From an uncultured Acidimicrobiaceae bacterium (lineage in GTDB: Bacteria > Actinomycetota > Acidimicrobiia > Acidimicrobiales > RAAP-2): a DNA stretch of 45,419 bases. This document shows positions 43,156 through 45,419 of this stretch, piece by piece. Every line of letters starts with the position of its first letter. Within the stretch, counting starts at the first letter, position 1. The notes beneath the pieces were generated by a model. That model was not told the DNA's origin, searched no databases, and was given only the letters and a program-made list of their open reading frames with translations. A program made the position numbers and the translations under genes. The stretch lies in NCBI GenBank assembly GCA_937975915.1, contig CALJTY010000002.1, positions 1 through 45,419 on the forward strand, read 5' to 3'.

Positions 43156-43161
43156 TAACTT
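43156..43161 (+). promoter_or_regulatory. -10 box TAACTT of leaderless zinc-finger transcript
   Basis: TAACTT is followed by 6 nt and the ATG at 43168; no ribosome site is visible. Confidence 0.45.
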
Positions 43162-43167
43162 AATTAC

Positions 43168-44142
43168 ATGGCAGGATTCTCTAGAGACAAACACAACTCG
43201 AGTCAAAGAATAACTGGTGACACATCTTCCAGCAATCAGTATTCAAGGATATTCAAGGCGAAATATCGAGGTAAGTGTCAGCTTTGTCAAAAAAAAGTTT
43301 ATGTTGGTCAATCCATTGCAACTGGCAAGCAAGGCGGAGTGGCTCATTCAATGTGTATTGACAAAAGAATCACCCAACTATCTGGTGGTCCTACTGTTTC
43401 CACAAATAGTAGATGGGTAAGTCGAAGGCATCCTGACAATTCATCCAAAGAATCCGCTGGTGATTCAGTCATTTCATTAGTGAAAAGAATGTTCGACATC
43501 GACATTTCAACAGACAATCTGTATTTTTCTTCATACGGGTGGATCTACAAAACTCAGGTTTCTGTTGAATGCGCAGATTGTGAAGCAGGAGATTTTCTAC
43601 ATGTATTTCGTAAAAATACATCGATGAACAGGCCTCAATCTAAAAGAGTTGAATATTGGTGCCTAGTCTGTCTGGTTTGCAAAACAGCAGTGGCCCTTAA
43701 CGATTACGACAGCGCATCCGTCACCTTGATCAAAGAAAGTTATGCATTGAAGGTTGAGGAATTTAATTCCCCATCAAGAAAACCGAGAAAGAGACGTGAA
43801 TGGTTTGAGGTGGAAAATCGACCAGCAGAAAAACCTAGATCAACAATTGAAGAATCGCTTTTGCGAGAAGAATTGCGTCATAAAGAAAGAATGAAGACCA
43901 TTCGAAAAGATACATCAGAGGTCAGTACAGCTCAGGTTTTTGTCACATCAGAGCCGTACCGCTCCATGAATGGCCATGATTTGTTTGTGAATCAAAGTGC
44001 TGGAGTAAGTTCGCAAACCCGAGCGCTGGAGCCATGGTTTGGGCATTGTTCTTGCGGTTTTTGGGACCTAATCGCAGGTGATCCGACAGGATTACAGATG
44101 AACTGGACTCTTCATGTGCAAGACCATGAAGAGCGTGGTTAA
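43168..44142 (+). CDS. Zinc-finger protein of unknown function (three Cys/His clusters)
   Basis: A 324-aa protein I do not recognise. The N-terminal finger C37, C40, H60, C63 is the same type as in the genes at 34213 and 39545, with a matching basic lead-in. A middle cluster (ECADCEAGDF ... YWCLVCLVCK, about 125-175) may bind a second zinc. The C-terminus has C294-S-C296 and H316-x3-H320. Between them is a charged, Arg/Lys-rich helical stretch (about 205-265). No enzymatic motif is seen. It starts at ATG 43168 with TAACTT six bases upstream. Its stop overlaps the next ATG (TAATG), so it is coupled to the Imm35-like gene. Confidence 0.68.
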   Translation: MAGFSRDKHNSSQRITGDTSSSNQYSRIFKAKYRGKCQLCQKKVYVGQSIATGKQGGVAHSMCIDKRITQLSGGPTVSTNSRWVSRRHPDNSSKESAGDSVISLVKRMFDIDISTDNLYFSSYGWIYKTQVSVECADCEAGDFLHVFRKNTSMNRPQSKRVEYWCLVCLVCKTAVALNDYDSASVTLIKESYALKVEEFNSPSRKPRKRREWFEVENRPAEKPRSTIEESLLREELRHKERMKTIRKDTSEVSTAQVFVTSEPYRSMNGHDLFVNQSAGVSSQTRALEPWFGHCSCGFWDLIAGDPTGLQMNWTLHVQDHEERG

Positions 44143-44468
44143 TGACTATAAGTTTTTTTGAAGCTCGCCAAGCGATGGTTAAAGAATTAGCCACGCAGTA
44201 CGGTGAAGACTATTTCATACCTGAATGGGGATGGGAGAACTCGTTGTGGTGGAGCATCCCGTACGGTGATCGCAGGTTCTTAATAGATGGCAACCCTCAC
44301 TTTCAAGAAGATGGACCTCCTGCCTATTTTGTTAACAAATTGACCGGTGAGGTTAGGTCAGGAAGTCATGCAATCAATCCTGAGTTCTTTTTCTCAGAGG
44401 AACTTGATGGCATGGAAACGTACGGAGATGTTCCTAAACATTTTTTCGTTGATGAGTCTGAGGAATAA
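44142..44468 (+). CDS. Imm35/YrhB-like protein
   Basis: A 108-aa acidic protein. MTISFFEARQAMVKEL at the start and DGPPAYFVNKLTGEVRSGS in the middle resemble the YrhB/immunity-protein-35 fold, whose hallmark is a small beta sheet with [DE]G-x-P-x-[FY]-[IV]-[VD]-[KN]-x-[TS]-G-[EQ]-[IV]. Imm35 proteins neutralise polymorphic toxins; E. coli YrhB is instead a chaperone. It is translationally coupled to the zinc-finger gene. An antitoxin-like or stabilising role is possible but not demonstrated. Confidence 0.5.
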   Translation: MTISFFEARQAMVKELATQYGEDYFIPEWGWENSLWWSIPYGDRRFLIDGNPHFQEDGPPAYFVNKLTGEVRSGSHAINPEFFFSEELDGMETYGDVPKHFFVDESEE

Positions 44469-44497
44469 TCGACACAAGAACAAACAACTGAACACTG

Positions 44498-44749
44498 CCG
44501 TCAAAACTTTCAGGTGTTAGGTGAACAAACCGCCTTAACGATCCGTCTTAACAAACGCTCGAAAAGGCAGTCAGTCGCACCCCTAGGCGATAGAACACAG
44601 GCGATAGCACAAGGGGGTATTTCATCGGCTTTACAAACCCCCTTTACAGAGGCGTCTTGACAAACCGTCTAAACGATGTGTCTAAACATTGACCCGTTCG
44701 CCGAACGATGTGTCCGAACAAACGCCCTAACGCTGGCTACCTAACAACG
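44498..44749. repeat. Degenerate 12-13 bp tandem repeats in a non-coding tract
   Basis: Units of roughly YGYCYNAACRAWG recur about 12-13 bp apart in two groups: 44531-44567 (CGCCTTAACGAT, CCGTCTTAACAAA, CGCTCGAAAAGG) and 44653-44749 (CGTCTTGACAAAC, CGTCTAAACGATG, TGTCTAAACATTG, CGAACGATG, TGTCCGAACAAA, CGCCCTAACGCTG). AACGATGTGTC occurs twice. Between the groups AGGCGATAG is repeated (44585 and 44599). The tract is bounded by an 8-bp inverted pair TGTTAGGT (44515) and ACCTAACA (44740). No coding sense is visible across 44469-44750. Confidence 0.6.
44611..44644 (+). terminator. Possible terminator hairpin inside the repeat tract
   Basis: AAGGGGGT (44611-44618) pairs perfectly with ACCCCCTT (44637-44644) around an 18-nt loop, followed by TA rather than a long T-run. 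It could end the transcript from the zinc-finger/Imm35-like pair. The large loop weakens the call. Confidence 0.4.
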
Positions 44750-44750
44750 A

Positions 44751-44960
44751 TTAGTGCAAGCCACTTGGAGCAAGAGAGTTCCATACGAGCGCTATTACAA
44801 GGACTGTTCCGTAGAAACGCCAACTTTGTTGCCAAAAACGAGGTCCTGTTTTAGGCCACCTTCCATAACGGGCAATACCTAGGGTGATGACAAAACCGAC
44901 AAAGAAGTCGCCAAGTAAAACGCCGAACTGGCCCGAAGTTAAACCAATCAATAAGCCCAT
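44751..44960 (-). CDS. Small two-helix membrane protein
   Basis: A 69-aa hydrophobic protein with two helices (about 2-28 and 48-64) and a basic middle (ARYGRWPKTGPRFWQQ). It has no family I recognise. The frame is also open to a TTG one codon earlier, but I take the ATG at 44958-44960 because TAGATT lies exactly six bases upstream, as in other leaderless genes here. Its stop abuts the last repeat unit. Small membrane proteins of this size are common in toxin-antitoxin and defence regions, but that is only context. Confidence 0.5.
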   Translation of the reverse strand: MGLLIGLTSGQFGVLLGDFFVGFVITLGIARYGRWPKTGPRFWQQSWRFYGTVLVIALVWNSLAPSGLH

Positions 44961-45052
44961 CAATTAAATCTAACTTTCTGCTAGTGAAAATGACAGTTCT
45001 TCGCCAGCTCGATACTCAACCCTTAAACGAAGCCCCTAAAGGCAAACGACCA

Positions 45053-45073
45053 GTCAGAAGCGCCCGTTCTGAC
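45053..45073. repeat. Perfect 7-bp hairpin upstream of the 91-aa gene
   Basis: GTCAGAA (45053-45059) and TTCTGAC (45067-45073) flank GCGCCCG. It lies 67 bp before the next gene's start and about 55 bp before its -10 region, so an operator role is possible. A further repeat-like unit CCCTTAAACGAAG lies at 45020-45032. Confidence 0.4.
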
Positions 45074-45126
45074 ACCTATCAGAGTTGCTTTAGGTGGGTG
45101 TAGTGGAAGCAATGTAACACCCTGTA

Positions 45127-45134
45127 GATAATCT
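45127..45134 (+). promoter_or_regulatory. -10 region GATAATCT of leaderless transcript
   Basis: GATAAT ends 7 nt before the GTG at 45140 (or TAATCT ends 5 nt before), placing the expected transcription start on the start codon. No ribosome site is visible. Confidence 0.5.
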
Positions 45135-45139
45135 TAGTT

Positions 45140-45415
45140 GTGAGTGAATTTTCCTACTATCAAACAGTCTCCTTAGATGGTCACGCTACTCCATTAGATT
45201 TTTACAGAATCAGCTCAAGCATTGAAGAAACTTGGGACGAAATTCAATTGAAGTGGGTTGAAACAAACTCGTTGACCCACATGCTTATTCGTGGCGACGT
45301 TGCACTTGATGAGGTTGCTTTGGCAACGATAGAAAAGGGAATTGAGTTACGAAAAACTCTTGGTACAAGTGATGTTGATTATCTACTGTTGTTGGCTGAA
45401 GAGGAGAACGAATAA
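45140..45415 (+). CDS. Small acidic protein of unknown function
   Basis: A 91-aa acidic, mainly helical protein with no recognised motif. GTG start supported by the -10 region directly upstream. The stop overlaps an ATG at 45415 (TAATG) that opens the next gene, which is cut by the window after five bases. A small acidic first gene coupled to a second gene is the usual order in toxin-antitoxin modules, but the second gene is not visible here. Confidence 0.6.
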   Translation: MSEFSYYQTVSLDGHATPLDFYRISSSIEETWDEIQLKWVETNSLTHMLIRGDVALDEVALATIEKGIELRKTLGTSDVDYLLLLAEEENE

Positions 45416-45419
45416 TGGT

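Larger units (their letters stand above)
32404..45419. mobile_element. tRNA-Arg-integrated genomic island, right end outside the window
   Basis: Everything right of tRNA-Arg is accessory: excisionase, tyrosine integrase, Type ISP restriction-modification enzyme, helicase-nuclease, SSB-like and zinc-finger proteins, Imm35-like protein and a repeat tract. No housekeeping gene returns before the edge. The tRNA 3' end is the obvious left attachment site. No direct repeat of it was found by eye, so the right end is probably beyond 45419. No relaxase, terminase or capsid gene is seen, so the element looks like a defence island or a remnant rather than a phage. Confidence 0.65.

Noticed and set aside
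44516..44746. Integron attC sites suggested by GTTAGGT and ACCTAAC
   Set aside because: The two motifs are in the wrong order for attC (GTTRRRY before RYYYAAC), the other units do not fit RYYYAAC, and no integron integrase or cassette array is present.
44498..44749. CRISPR array
   Set aside because: Units are too short and degenerate, with no regular spacers and no cas genes.
32404..45419. Prophage
   Set aside because: No terminase, portal, capsid, tail or lysis genes; only integration and defence-type genes are seen.

Overview
The window reads as a compact actinobacterial chromosome segment. The signs are a fhaA-fhaB-pstP-pbpA-pknB-crgA cell-wall signalling locus, a SenX3/RegX3-type two-component pair, a ctaA/ctaB/ctaG heme-copper oxidase assembly cluster next to a drug-type ABC exporter, and many apparently leaderless genes. 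Moderate base composition, the gene content and the loss of rodA from the pknB locus suggest a streamlined aquatic lineage, perhaps Acidimicrobiia. That placement is inference; no marker gene in the window settles it.

Layout. 1-5.4 kb: start of a FrnE-like DsbA oxidoreductase (cut by the window edge), an acetyl-CoA hydrolase/CoA-transferase abutting an ABC-F ATPase, a secreted HExxH peptidase-like protein, a TetR regulator and tRNA-Leu(CAG). 5.5-11.5 kb: the Ser/Thr kinase and peptidoglycan-control operon (two FHA proteins, PP2C phosphatase, class B PBP, PASTA kinase, CrgA), closed by a strong terminator. 11.5-17.6 kb: acyl-CoA genes (thiolase, three hot-dog thioesterases), a pirin, a DUF1801 protein, a class III aminotransferase and tRNA-Ile(GAT). 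17.6-23.3 kb: heme A and cytochrome oxidase assembly (ctaG, ctaA, ctaB, a TlpA-like redoxin), tRNA-Ala(TGC) and an ABC-2 exporter. 23.4-26.7 kb: serS and the two-component pair. 26.8-31.1 kb: a five-gene, fully overlapping operon with a VirB2-like subunit, a VirB6/TrbL-like membrane protein, a PrgI/SCO6880-like protein, a VirB4-like ATPase half and a ROK/polyphosphate-glucokinase-like sugar kinase. 31.1-32.4 kb: an M20 amidohydrolase and tRNA-Arg(ACG).

From 32.4 kb to the window end lies an integrated island whose right end is not seen. The tRNA-Arg gene is followed by an excisionase and a tyrosine integrase. Then come a double zinc-finger protein, a 1593-aa single-chain Type ISP restriction-modification enzyme, a convergent 1007-aa SF1 helicase-nuclease, an SSB-like OB protein, a second zinc-finger protein, an Imm35/YrhB-like protein, a non-coding tract of degenerate 12-13 bp repeats, and two small proteins. 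One zinc-finger type (C-x2-C-x19-21-[HC]-x2-C) occurs in three separate island genes, four copies in all, linking proteins that otherwise look unrelated. The helicase-nuclease, SSB-like protein, zinc-finger protein and Imm35-like protein form a divergent group that is the best candidate here for an undescribed system. The T4SS-like operon is the second candidate.

Two window-wide habits stand out. At least fifteen genes have a TANNNT-like hexamer 5-8 nt before the start codon (leaderless transcripts). Four convergent gene pairs overlap at their stop codons by 4-14 nt.
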